Below, piece by piece: positions 35,085 through 43,504 of a DNA stretch of 64,000 nucleotides (position 1 is its first letter; the number at the start of each line of letters is the position of its first letter). The DNA lies in the NCBI RefSeq assembly GCF_009936235.1, contig NZ_AP022314.1:4402001-4466000 (forward strand), read 5' to 3'. The translations under genes and the position numbers were made by a program. Under the pieces are notes generated by a model. That model did no database searches, had not been told where the DNA came from, and saw only the letters and a list, made by a program, of their open reading frames with translations. This DNA is from Mycobacterium xenopi (GTDB taxonomy: Bacteria; Actinomycetota; Actinomycetes; Mycobacteriales; Mycobacteriaceae).

Positions 35085-36347
35085 CTACCCCCTGGCGGAC
35101 CAGAGGGCGTCGATGGGGACGGCTGCGAGCCGGTCGCCGAATGGCTGGGCTTGTGGACCGGTGTGGAGGATGAGGCCGCCGGCGAAGCGTGTGCCGACTC
35201 TGTCGCGGAGTCGGGTGATCCAGCGGGTGTCTTTGCTTCGGAGGGTTGCCGCCGACTTGATCTCGATCGCGGCGATGAGGCCGTCGGCGGTTTCCAGTAT
35301 CAGGTCTACCTCGGCGCCGTCTCGATCGCGGTAGTGGAACAGTCGAGGGGTCTGTTGTGACCATCCGAGTTGCCGCCGGAGTTCTGAGATCACGAAAGTT
35401 TCGATGATGGCCCCTGCTGCGTCGGGGTTGGCATTCGGCCCGGCTCCAGTAGGTGAGACGTTGACGAGGCGAGCGGCCAGTCCGGAATCGAGGAGGAGGA
35501 CTTTCGGTCGATCGACGACCCGTTTGGAAAGGTTGGTCGACCATGCGGGTATGCGATCGATGAGATACAGGGTCTTGAGGAGATCGAGGTAGGGCGGCAG
35601 GGTGCGCACGGGGATCTCGGCGTCAGCGGCCAAGGAACTCAGGTTGAGCTCGGATGCACTGCGTGCGGCCAGGAGTCGGATGAGCCGCGGCAGGTCGGCG
35701 ATGCGTTGGAGATTGGAGACGTCCAATGCGTCGCGTTTGACGATGCGGTCGACGTAGTTATCCAGCCATGCATTTCGGCGTCTGGTTGACGTCCGGTTGA
35801 CAGCCTCGGGGTAGCTGCCGGTACAGGCGCGGGTGAGATAGTCATGACGGGTCAGGTCGCTTTCGTGACCAAGGAAGAGATCGCCGGCGAACAGCCGGTC
35901 GATGAAGGCCTCAGTAACTCCGGCGAGTTCGCCTTGGCTAAATCCGAACAGTTCGAGGCTCTCAGCCCTGCCGGCGAGGCTGTCCTCGGTCGCTGGGAGC
36001 TGCAAGAGATTGGCGGATCCGGTGAGCAGATACTGGCCCGGCCGCTGGTCGGCGTCAACGGTGGCCTTGAGCGCAAGGACCAGTTCTGGGGCCCGTTGCA
36101 CTTCGTCGATCGTGAGTAGTCCGTCGGGGAACTGGCGAACGAAACTGTGGGGATCTGTGGCCGCTGCCGTTCGGGTCACGTCATCGTCGAGGGTGACTAA
36201 ACGCCCGCCGCGGTGGCGTGTGATCTCGGTCGCCAGCGTGGACTTGCCAACCTGTCGCGCGCCCTGAACGACAACAATTCGCGTGTCGGCCAGCGCCTCT
36301 TCAACCCTCGGACGCAGGTTTCGAGCGACACGGTGCGGCACATTCAC
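35085..36347 (-). CDS. AAA+ ATPase with DUF4143 domain
   Basis: 420 residues. The Walker A GARQVGKST lies at residues 29-37, Walker B LLTIDEVQ near 75-82, and an arginine-finger/sensor block QYLLTGSANLL near 103-113. The C-terminal DUF4143 runs from about 205 to 390 (YVDRIVKRD, KVLLLDSGLAARL, GAIIETFVISELRR, FHYRDRDGAEVDLIL), the last being a PD-(D/E)XK-like core: EVDLIL then AIEIKS. Start is GTG. It sits between two pieces of a 13E12 gene and is preceded by iterated 22-23 bp repeats, so it looks like an inserted unit. Function of the family is unknown. Confidence 0.9.
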   Translation of the reverse strand: MNVPHRVARNLRPRVEEALADTRIVVVQGARQVGKSTLATEITRHRGGRLVTLDDDVTRTAAATDPHSFVRQFPDGLLTIDEVQRAPELVLALKATVDADQRPGQYLLTGSANLLQLPATEDSLAGRAESLELFGFSQGELAGVTEAFIDRLFAGDLFLGHESDLTRHDYLTRACTGSYPEAVNRTSTRRRNAWLDNYVDRIVKRDALDVSNLQRIADLPRLIRLLAARSASELNLSSLAADAEIPVRTLPPYLDLLKTLYLIDRIPAWSTNLSKRVVDRPKVLLLDSGLAARLVNVSPTGAGPNANPDAAGAIIETFVISELRRQLGWSQQTPRLFHYRDRDGAEVDLILETADGLIAAIEIKSAATLRSKDTRWITRLRDRVGTRFAGGLILHTGPQAQPFGDRLAAVPIDALWSARG

Positions 36348-36368
36348 TGCGACAGCATATCCAAGAGG

Positions 36369-36463
36369 TCGCCGATCCGCGATAGCTACATCGCCGATTC
36401 GCGATATCTATTTCGCCGATCCGCGGGATATACGGTCGCCGATCCGCGGGATATACGGTCGCC
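36369..36463. repeat. Iterated 22-23 bp repeats upstream of the DUF4143 ATPase gene
   Basis: Four direct copies of a unit starting TCGCCGATCCGCG lie head to tail at 36369, 36391, 36413 and 36436, with a broken fifth from 36459. The last two full copies are identical 23-mers; the first two are 22 bp with changes at the 3' end. Copies 3 and 4 contain the palindrome ATCC-GCG-GGAT; copy 2 contains TCGCGA. The spacing of two helical turns puts all copies on one DNA face. They lie 22 bp upstream of the ATPase start. Confidence 0.9.
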
Positions 36464-36591
36464 GGAGCCGGTGCCCTCGCAGCGGGGCGTCAGGACTTGA
36501 ATCGCCAGCAGGCCCACTGGTACGGGCTACCTCACATGTCGTGAACAACACCCCATGCCCTCGACAATGCCCTCACCAGTTGTTTTGCCGA

Positions 36592-37692
36592 TCAGATGCA
36601 ACTGAAGCGGCAGAGCAACATGTCCTTCGACGCGTGTGTGGGTCCACCGTCGGCGTAGGGGATCGTATGGTCGATATCACAGCGCAGCGCGGGACGATCA
36701 CAACCGGGGAAGCGACACGTCAAATCTCGGCACCGCACGAAATCGGCCAGCCCGCGCGAGGGAGCGTAGCCAGCCTCGGGTGCGACGTCGGCAGGATGAA
36801 TCAGCGGCCGCAGCTTGGCCGTGCGTGCCAACTCAGTGACCATCTCGGGTGGGATGAGCCCGTCGGCGCCGATCATCGAACCTGGGGTTGGTGCCCTGCA
36901 ATCAAGGCTGGCTTGCTCGGCGATCATATGAACCACCACCGCGCTTGGCGGCGCCGCAGCGACGGCGGGGCAATCGGGCCGCCTACAGCGACATGCCAAC
37001 CGTTCCGCCCCGGCAGCAAGCGCACCCATCGCGTCGGCGCGGCGCTGCTTGCGAGTGCGCGGATCGCGGTCGCAGACCGTGTCCGCCAACACATCCAGGC
37101 GGGCATCCACCGCGTGGGCGTCGGTGGACACCAGGCGCCCGAACACCTCGGCCAGTCCGCTGCCGGCATCCCAGATGCAAAACTCCCGATCCTCGTAACG
37201 GTCACGGCGTCGGCGCACCGCGTCGCGATCGGCACGGGCCACGATCTGATCCGCGTAAGCGCCCAACCGGCCTTGCGTCAGCGCGTGCCACCGCGGGATC
37301 CGGACCGCCAGCTGGGCATCCACCGCTGCCATGACGTCGTCGTCGATGAGCAATTCGGTGCGGTAGACGATCGTTTGAAACGTGCGGTAGTCGATGTCCC
37401 CCGCCACCAGCAGCGCCCCCACCCGCGGCAACCGCAACCGCAGCGCCGGCGAATAGTAGAGGTAACTGGCCGCGAGGGCCGGGGCGATCCCCAGCGCCGC
37501 GCCAATTTCGGCGCTGAGTGCCTCCTGCGTGTCGGTCAGCCAGGTCTCGCGCTCGCCGACCTCGCGCGACCGCAGCACATCGAGTTCGCCGATGATAGTC
37601 AGCCGCTGCCCGACCGCCCGGTTCTCCGCGCGCACCGCCGCGGCCATACGCTGCACCAACACCGCGGTGGTGCGGCCCCGGCTATCGAACAT
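36592..37692 (-). pseudogene. 5' fragment of a 13E12-family DUF222/HNH gene
   Basis: 366 codons from ATG 37692 (MFDSRGRTTAVLVQRM). The DUF222 region covers most of the protein, and the HNH part begins at CRFPGCDRPALRCDIDHTIPYADGGPT, then the reading leaves the family after HAS and ends within about 12 codons at CRFSCI. The normal HNH completion, NLKCLCR...HH, is found in the other fragment. The protein therefore lacks the C-terminal half of its nuclease motif and is probably inactive. The open frame upstream of the ATG covers antisense sequence of low quality. Confidence 0.8.
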
Positions 37693-37771
37693 AGGTGCGA
37701 CTATAGCGCCGTCCACTGACGAGAGGCCCAAGCCCAACCGCGCACCTGTGGATAACGCGCGGCCCAGCAAC

Positions 37772-38245
37772 CTAGGGCTGCGTTTGGACCTGCGTTTTGC
37801 CGTTGGTGTAGGTGATGGTGCCGTGCTGAAAGGTCTGCTGCCAGCCGCTGGGGATGTCCTGCTGGTCGGAGGTCGGGTAGCCCAGTGGCCCGCCCGGGCC
37901 ACCGTAGTCGTGTTTCCAGGTGTCACGGATGGCACCCATCACGATGTGTGCACCGGTTTGCGGGGTCCAGTAGATACCGCCGCCTTCGAATCTGGTGTAA
38001 CGGCCACCGCCCGGGCCGGGTTGCTCATTGCTGATCGGCGACCCTAGCGGGCTATTCGACGCCCCGACCTCGTTGTACTTCTCCAGGATCGCGCCTTGCA
38101 CCAGGAATTTGCCGGCAGTGGCCGCGAACCATTGGGTGGTGATGCCGGCCGCGCTGGTTGGACTGCTCGGGCTTGCCGTGCTCGAGCAGCCGGCCGCGAC
38201 GATCCCGGCGATCACCATCGCTAGGGCCAGGCGGCTAGCGGTCAT
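37772..38245 (-). CDS. LGFP-repeat lipoprotein
   Basis: 157 residues. Signal peptide with lipobox IVAAGC (Cys20), then a Ser/Thr/Pro linker and two LGFP repeats: LGSPISNEQPGPGGGRYTRFEGGGIYW and LGYPTSDQQDIPSGWQQTFQHGTITY, with a related unit before them. LGFP repeats bind or decorate the mycobacterial cell wall in exported proteins. The start overlaps the stop of the coiled-coil gene (ATGA), so the two are coupled. Confidence 0.88.
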   Translation of the reverse strand: MTASRLALAMVIAGIVAAGCSSTASPSSPTSAAGITTQWFAATAGKFLVQGAILEKYNEVGASNSPLGSPISNEQPGPGGGRYTRFEGGGIYWTPQTGAHIVMGAIRDTWKHDYGGPGGPLGYPTSDQQDIPSGWQQTFQHGTITYTNGKTQVQTQP

Positions 38246-38721
38246 GTCGGCTTCTGCTGTGGGATAGCGGATCGGGTGCCACGGGCCGGGGTGCGCCGGC
38301 CTCCGGGCAGGCGGTCGACGAAGCGGCCCAGCCGGGCAACGGTGTTGTCGAGTGGGTCGACGATTTCGGTGAGTCGCTGCAAGGTGGGCAAGATCTGTGC
38401 CACCGACTGGATTTCACCGGTGAGGCGTTCAGCCTGCGTGTCGATGCCCTGCGCAGCTTTGGTCAGGCCGGTGATTTCCCGAGCGATCTCGGCCGAGTTG
38501 CGGTCAATACCCTTCGCGCTTTTGCTTAAGTCGGCGAGGTTGTCCGCGATGAACTGCGCCGCCCGGCGCAGCTCGGCGATATCGTCGAGGGCCCGGTCGG
38601 CGCGGTCGATTAGCCGCGCCAGCGCAATGGCCCGCCGCACGGTCAGCTGAGCGGACTGCGCCGTCCAGGCAACCACCGACCGCGGGTCCGCCAGCGCGAG
38701 CTGCGTGGATCCCTGGGCCAT
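38242..38721 (-). CDS. Small coiled-coil protein, unrecognised
   Basis: 159 residues, start MAQGSTQLALADPRSVVAW with a strong GAAGGAGA ribosome site. From about residue 40 the sequence is almost wholly helical with heptad-like spacing (LRRAAQFIADNLADLSKSAKGIDRN, AQGIDTQAERLTGEIQSVAQILPTLQRLTEIVDPLDNT) and a basic Pro-rich tail. No signal peptide or membrane span. Coupled to the LGFP lipoprotein and divergent from a TetR gene across 81 bp. Phasin-like or granule-associated folds look similar but I do not assign one. Confidence 0.72.
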   Translation of the reverse strand: MAQGSTQLALADPRSVVAWTAQSAQLTVRRAIALARLIDRADRALDDIAELRRAAQFIADNLADLSKSAKGIDRNSAEIAREITGLTKAAQGIDTQAERLTGEIQSVAQILPTLQRLTEIVDPLDNTVARLGRFVDRLPGGRRTPARGTRSAIPQQKPT

Positions 38722-38802
38722 TGCGCTATCTCCTTCGGTGCAATAGAACGCGACCGTAGCATTACCGGCACGGCAATACAACGCTGTCGTAAAATTGTGG
38801 CC

Positions 38803-39456
38803 ATGCCCGTGCAGGAGCGCCCCCGCCGCAAGTACGCACCGCGGCTCTCCCGCGAGGCACGCCGGGCTCAGCTGTTGGATACCGCGTTGGACGTGCTCGC
38901 CAGCTGCGAGCTGCATGAGCTCGCCATGGAAACCGTCGCCGCAGCCGCCGGAATTGCAAAACCCGTCCTGTACACCGTCTTTCGGACTAGGGCTGAATTG
39001 GTGGGCGAGCTATTGCATCGCGAGCACCAACGCGGCATCGCCCAAATCAGCGCCACGCTGCCCACCGATCTCACCACGCTGGGCCCGGCCGAAGCCTACA
39101 TTGCTTCGATCACGGCTTTTCTGCAGGCGGTGCTCGCCAACCCCACGCGGTGGCGACTGATCCTCACCGTTCCCGACAGCGCCCCCCGCGCCTACCGCGA
39201 CTCACTGCGTCGCACCCGTTCGGCGATCCTGGCCCAAGCCGAAGACCTAGCGCGCGCCGGGACCGCTCTGATGCCGCAGCTGGCCGACGTCGATCCGCAC
39301 CTGCTCGCCCACACGCTGCTGTCGTTCGCCGAGATGCTGGGACGCCTCGCCGTTCGCCATCCCGACACCTACCCGCGCGAACGCCTCGAGAAGTTCGCCG
39401 CCAGCTTGATGGGATTGCTGGGCCGCACCACCGCGGAAGTACACAGCGCGCGTTGA
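38803..39456 (+). CDS. TetR-family regulator
   Basis: 217 residues from the ATG (an in-frame GTG lies two codons upstream). The HTH is at about residues 23-68: RRAQLLDTALDVLASCELHELAMETVAAAAGIAKPVLYTVFRTRAELV. The C-terminal domain is helical. It diverges from the coiled-coil/LGFP pair and is the natural candidate to control that pair. Confidence 0.9.
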   Translation: MPVQERPRRKYAPRLSREARRAQLLDTALDVLASCELHELAMETVAAAAGIAKPVLYTVFRTRAELVGELLHREHQRGIAQISATLPTDLTTLGPAEAYIASITAFLQAVLANPTRWRLILTVPDSAPRAYRDSLRRTRSAILAQAEDLARAGTALMPQLADVDPHLLAHTLLSFAEMLGRLAVRHPDTYPRERLEKFAASLMGLLGRTTAEVHSAR

Positions 39457-39501
39457 TCCCACACCAACACCGTCCATCTACTGAGCCCCACGAAATCTGG
39501 C

Positions 39502-41409
39502 TCACCGGGGCGGCCGCGGGCTTCGCTCGTTGAGCAGATCGATGACCTGTGCGGCGAGTTCATCGATGTCTGCGTTGGTGGTGTCGAGCACGAGGTCCGG
39601 GTGATCCGGTGGCTCGTAGGGCGCGTCCACACCGGTCAGACCGGAAAGCTGGCCGCTGCGGGCGCGCGCGTAGAGGCCTTTGGGGTCGCGTTTTTCGCAC
39701 TCGGCCAGCGGGGTGGCGACGTAGACCTCGATGAACGGCAGTTTCGCCGCGTCATTTAGCGCGCGGGCGATCTCGCGGTCCGACTTCAGCGGTGACACCA
39801 GCGACGCCAGCGCCACCACGCCCGCGTCGGCGAGTAGCCGGGTCAAATGCCCTACCCGCCTGATGTTTTCAGCGCGGTCGCCGGGCGAGAAACCCAGGTC
39901 GTCGGACAAGCCGTGGCGCAGGTTGTCGCCGTCGAGCAGGTAGGCCACCCGCCCCGATTCGACGAGCGCGCGCTCCACCGCCACCGCGATCGTCGACTTG
40001 CCGGAGGCGGGCAGCCCGGTGAACCAGATCGTCGCACCTGGCTGCCCGGTGGCCCGCCACCGGTAACCGCGGTCCAGCGACGACGGATGCCAGCGGATGT
40101 CGGTGCGCAGATGCGCGCCCGGCTTGACCTCCCGCGCCTCCAGGATGGTGCCGGCGCCGACGGTGTCGTTGGTGGACTCGTCGATCAGGATGAACGCGCC
40201 GGTATCCCGGTTGTCGGCGTAGGCGTCGGCGATGACGACCGAACTAGTCCGCAAGGTCACGGTGCCGATATCGTTGAGCGCCAACTCAACTGGGCTGTCT
40301 AGCTCGTCGAGCGTTTCGGGATCGACCCGGGAGTGCAGCTCCTGCACGGTTGCCCGCACGGTCTTGGTGGTCTGCTTGAGGGCCAGCCGGTCGCCTGCGC
40401 GCAGCGGGGTGTCGACGAACCAGCACACCGTGGCATCGAGCTCGCGGGCCAGCACCGGGCGGACCGCGTGGGCGGCACCGCTGATCAGCACATCGCCACG
40501 GCCCACGTCGATGTCGTCGGCCAGCTCGATCGAAACCGACAGCGGCGCAACTGCCGTCGTGCGCTCGTTGTCGAGGGTATCGAGCGAGGTCACCGTCGAA
40601 CGGCTACCGGCCGGCAGCGATACTACCGGGTCGCCGACGCTGAGCGTGCCCGCTGCGAGCCGCCCGGTATAGCGGCGGCGGATCTCGGCGGTGGGCCGCG
40701 ATACCCACTGCACCGGCAGCCGCAGCCGTGAGGCTTCGGCTTGCGGTGCCGCCAATTCGACGCTTTCCAGATATTCCAGCAGCGTGGGCCCGCCATACCA
40801 CGGCGTGCGCCCGGAGCGGTGCACGACGTTGTCGCCGTGCTTGGCCGCGATCGGGATCACGGTGATGTCCGCGCCGCCGAGGCGGGCCGCCATTTGGCGC
40901 AGCTGATCCTCCACCTCGGTGAACCGCGCCTGTGCAAAGCCGATCAAGTCCATCTTGTTCACCGTTGCCACAAGATGCTTGATGCCCAACAAGTTTGCGA
41001 TCCAGGCGTGCCTGCGGGTCTGGCGCAGCACCCCGGCGCGCGCGTCGACCAGCAGGATCGCCACATGCGCGTTGGAGGCGCCGGTGAACATGTTGCGGGT
41101 GTAGCGTTCGTGGCCCGGCGTGTCGGCCAAGATGTAGCTGCGGGTGTCGGTGGAAAAGAACCGGTACGCGACGTCGATCGTGATGCCTTGCTCACGTTCG
41201 GCGCGTAGACCGTCGGAAAGCGCTGCCAGGTCTGCGATGCCGTCTTCGCCGGTGACGGCTTCCAGGTGGTCCAGTGGCAGGCTGTCGGTGTCGTGCAGCA
41301 ACCGGCCGATCAGGGTGCTTTTGCCGTCGTCGACCGAACCAGCCGTGGCGATGCGCAGCAGCTGGCGCGTTATGCCCTTGGGCGGCAGGGTTTTCTCGGC
41401 GCTTGACAT
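39502..41409 (-). CDS. cysNC: CysNC: sulfate adenylyltransferase GTPase subunit fused to APS kinase
   Basis: 635 residues in two enzymes. The N-terminal GTPase, residues 1-about 430: GSVDDGKSTLIGRL P-loop (19-32), DTPGHERYTRN (switch II), VNKMDLIGF. The C-terminal APS kinase, about 445-635: GLPASGKSTIAVAVER P-loop, LDGDNLRHGLSDDLGFS, and DPKGLYARARSGQLSGLTGVD. With CysD it makes APS from sulfate and ATP, then PAPS. The start ATG overlaps the cysD stop. The fusion is normal for mycobacteria. Confidence 0.96.
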   Translation of the reverse strand: MSSAEKTLPPKGITRQLLRIATAGSVDDGKSTLIGRLLHDTDSLPLDHLEAVTGEDGIADLAALSDGLRAEREQGITIDVAYRFFSTDTRSYILADTPGHERYTRNMFTGASNAHVAILLVDARAGVLRQTRRHAWIANLLGIKHLVATVNKMDLIGFAQARFTEVEDQLRQMAARLGGADITVIPIAAKHGDNVVHRSGRTPWYGGPTLLEYLESVELAAPQAEASRLRLPVQWVSRPTAEIRRRYTGRLAAGTLSVGDPVVSLPAGSRSTVTSLDTLDNERTTAVAPLSVSIELADDIDVGRGDVLISGAAHAVRPVLARELDATVCWFVDTPLRAGDRLALKQTTKTVRATVQELHSRVDPETLDELDSPVELALNDIGTVTLRTSSVVIADAYADNRDTGAFILIDESTNDTVGAGTILEAREVKPGAHLRTDIRWHPSSLDRGYRWRATGQPGATIWFTGLPASGKSTIAVAVERALVESGRVAYLLDGDNLRHGLSDDLGFSPGDRAENIRRVGHLTRLLADAGVVALASLVSPLKSDREIARALNDAAKLPFIEVYVATPLAECEKRDPKGLYARARSGQLSGLTGVDAPYEPPDHPDLVLDTTNADIDELAAQVIDLLNERSPRPPR

Positions 41410-42353
41410 CAGAAGTAGCCCTCGCGCTTGCGGTCTTCCATCGCAGCGGCCGAGGTGCGGTCGTCGGCGCGCGTTTCGCCGCGTTCGGACACCGTCGCCG
41501 CCGAGATCTCGGCGATCACCCCGCTGATGTCGGTGGCGCGCGAGCGCACCGCTCCGGTGATGGTCAGATCACCGACGGTGCGGTAGCGCACCCATTCCAC
41601 CGCGGCGTGTTCACCATCGCCGGGTTTGGCGTACTCCGAGACCGCCAACAGGATGCCGTCGCGTTCGAAGACCTCGCGTTGGTGCGCGAAGTAGATCGAC
41701 GGCAGCTCAAGGTTTTCCAGCTGGATGTAACGCCACACGTCGAGCTCGGTCCAGTTGCTCAGCGGGAACACCCGCACCTGTTCGCCCTTCCTGATCCGGC
41801 CGTTGTACAGCGACCACGGCTCGGGCCGCTGGGCACGGGGATCCCACTGGCCGAATTCGTCGCGGAAACTCAAAATCCGTTCCTTGGCGCGGGCACGTTC
41901 CTCGTCGCGGCGGGCACCGCCGAACGCGGCGTCGAAGCCGCCGGCTTCCAGCGCGTCGAGCAGGGTGCGGGTCTGCGCCCGGTTGCGCGACGCCCCGGGG
42001 CCGGGGTCGGGCACCCGGCCGCTGTCGATGGATTCCTGTACCGAGGCGACGATCAGCTTGTGCCCGTGGCCGGTGACCCTGCGGTCCCGGAACTCGATCA
42101 CCTCAGGAAAGTTGTGACCGGTGTCGACATGCATCACCGGAAAGGGCAGCGGTAATGGCCGAAACGCCTTCTCCGCCAAGCGAAGTAACACGATCGAGTC
42201 CTTGCCGGCGGAGAACAGCAGCACCGGACGCTCCAGCTCGGCGACTACCTCGCGGATGATGTGCACCGCCTCGGCTTCCAGCAGCCGCAATTCGTCGACG
42301 CGGCGCGCGTCACTTCGCACCGATTGCGGCGCGGCTTGCAGGCTGTTCGGCAT
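41409..42353 (-). CDS. cysD: Sulfate adenylyltransferase subunit CysD
   Basis: 314 residues of the ATP pyrophosphatase family. The PP-loop is in LLFSAGKDSIVLLRLA at about residues 43-58; further signatures are FPVMHVDTGHNFPEVIEFRD, FDAAFGGARRDEE with RAKERILSFRDEFGQWDP, and FPLSNWTELDVWRYIQLE. ATG 42353 is used; the base before it gives an alternative TTG one codon upstream. No convincing Shine-Dalgarno. It is first in a two-gene operon with cysNC and divergent from the BrkB gene. Confidence 0.95.
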   Translation of the reverse strand: MPNSLQAAPQSVRSDARRVDELRLLEAEAVHIIREVVAELERPVLLFSAGKDSIVLLRLAEKAFRPLPLPFPVMHVDTGHNFPEVIEFRDRRVTGHGHKLIVASVQESIDSGRVPDPGPGASRNRAQTRTLLDALEAGGFDAAFGGARRDEERARAKERILSFRDEFGQWDPRAQRPEPWSLYNGRIRKGEQVRVFPLSNWTELDVWRYIQLENLELPSIYFAHQREVFERDGILLAVSEYAKPGDGEHAAVEWVRYRTVGDLTITGAVRSRATDISGVIAEISAATVSERGETRADDRTSAAAMEDRKREGYF

Positions 42354-42465
42354 CAAGAAAGACTAACCGGACCCAAATCCCGCCGCGGGGATGGATTACG
42401 TTCACAGTGAGCAAAACTCTGGGCGATGGCTGGTTGGCAAGGCTGGCAGAAGGTGGCGTTAAGCG

Positions 42466-43464
42466 ATGAACCCCATAGAGCGGGCCGCTCGCGGCTTCGA
42501 CGGCTGGCAGCAACGGCACCCGGTGATCGGGTTTCCAATCGCGGTGGTCAAGAAGTTCAGCGACGACCAAGCGGGCTATCACGTCTCGCTGTTGGCCTAC
42601 TACGGCTTCGTGGCGGCGTTTCCGCTGCTGTTGGCGCTGACAGCGATCGTCGGTGTGGTATTGCGGTCACATCCGAAACTCCAAGAGCACCTGGTGAACT
42701 CGGCGTTTGCCGAGTTCCCGATCGTCGGCGGGCAGATCCACCAGCAGCTGGGCGTCACTCATTTCGGAAACACCCTCACGTTGACCATCGGGATACTGGG
42801 CTCGTTATACGGTGCGCGCGGTTTCGCCTACTCCCTGCAGAACACCCTCAACACGCTGTGGGCCGTGCCGAAGGTCGACTGGCCCGGTTTCCCGCACCGC
42901 TACCTGCGCACGGTTGCGACGCTGTTGATGCTGGGGTTGATTGTCGTGGTCACCGGCGCTTCCAGCGCGGCGGCGGTCAAAGCGGCGTCCTGGGGCTTCG
43001 GCGGCTGGCCCGCGCGGGCAGTCAGCTTCGCGGTGGGGTGCGCATTGGGAACGGGGTTTTTCCTGGCGCTGTTCCGGGTCGCGGCGGCCAAGCAGGTGGC
43101 CACCCGCGCGATGCTTCCGGGCGCGGCGATCAGCGCCGTGGGCTGGCAGCTGCTGCTCACCGCGGCCGGTGACATCGTCACCCACCAGCTGCGTCACGCC
43201 CAGGCGGTGGCCGGATTCTTCGGTGCGGTGCTCGGGTTGCTGGCCTGGCTGGCGCTGCAGGCGACGGTGATCGTCTACGCGATCGAATTCGACGTGGTGC
43301 GCACCAACCGCTTGTGGCCGCGCAGCATCGTGCAGCCGCCGCTGATCGAGGCCGACAAGGCCTACTACAGCCAGGCGCTGCGCACCGAAACCCGCCGACC
43401 CGAACAGCGGCTCGACATCGCCTACGACGGCGCCGAACAGGACGAGGAGTCCCCCACCGGGTAA
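42466..43464 (+). CDS. YihY/BrkB-family inner-membrane protein (YhjD-like)
   Basis: 332 residues with six predicted membrane helices between about residues 40 and 275. Family blocks: SLLAYYGFVAAFPLLLALTAIVG (residues 41-63), GSLYGARGFAYSLQNTLNTLW, and LLAWLALQATVIVYAIEFDVVR. Start ATG with AAGGTGG 9 bp upstream. Transport of small molecules has been proposed for the family but is not settled. Divergent from cysD. Confidence 0.9.
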   Translation: MNPIERAARGFDGWQQRHPVIGFPIAVVKKFSDDQAGYHVSLLAYYGFVAAFPLLLALTAIVGVVLRSHPKLQEHLVNSAFAEFPIVGGQIHQQLGVTHFGNTLTLTIGILGSLYGARGFAYSLQNTLNTLWAVPKVDWPGFPHRYLRTVATLLMLGLIVVVTGASSAAAVKAASWGFGGWPARAVSFAVGCALGTGFFLALFRVAAAKQVATRAMLPGAAISAVGWQLLLTAAGDIVTHQLRHAQAVAGFFGAVLGLLAWLALQATVIVYAIEFDVVRTNRLWPRSIVQPPLIEADKAYYSQALRTETRRPEQRLDIAYDGAEQDEESPTG

Positions 43465-43478
43465 CTGTTCCACCGCGA

Positions 43479-43496
43479 ACTTGACAGCTGTAAAGT
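43479..43496. promoter_or_regulatory. Imperfect 18-bp palindrome before an SDR gene
   Basis: ACTTGACAGCTGTAAAGT matches its own reverse complement at 16 of 18 positions around a perfect ACAGCTGT core. It contains a TTGACA hexamer and ends 8 bp before the SDR ATG. It looks like an operator over the promoter; the regulator is unknown. Confidence 0.45.
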
Positions 43497-43504
43497 CCGT
43501 CGTC

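Noticed and set aside
36369..36463. CRISPR array
   Set aside because: Repeats are directly adjacent with no spacers, so it is a tandem array and not CRISPR.
38761..38777. ATTACCG-GCA-CGGCAAT as an operator for the TetR gene at 38803
   Set aside because: The arms have a mismatch and are only 7 bp; position is suitable but support is too weak to list as a feature.
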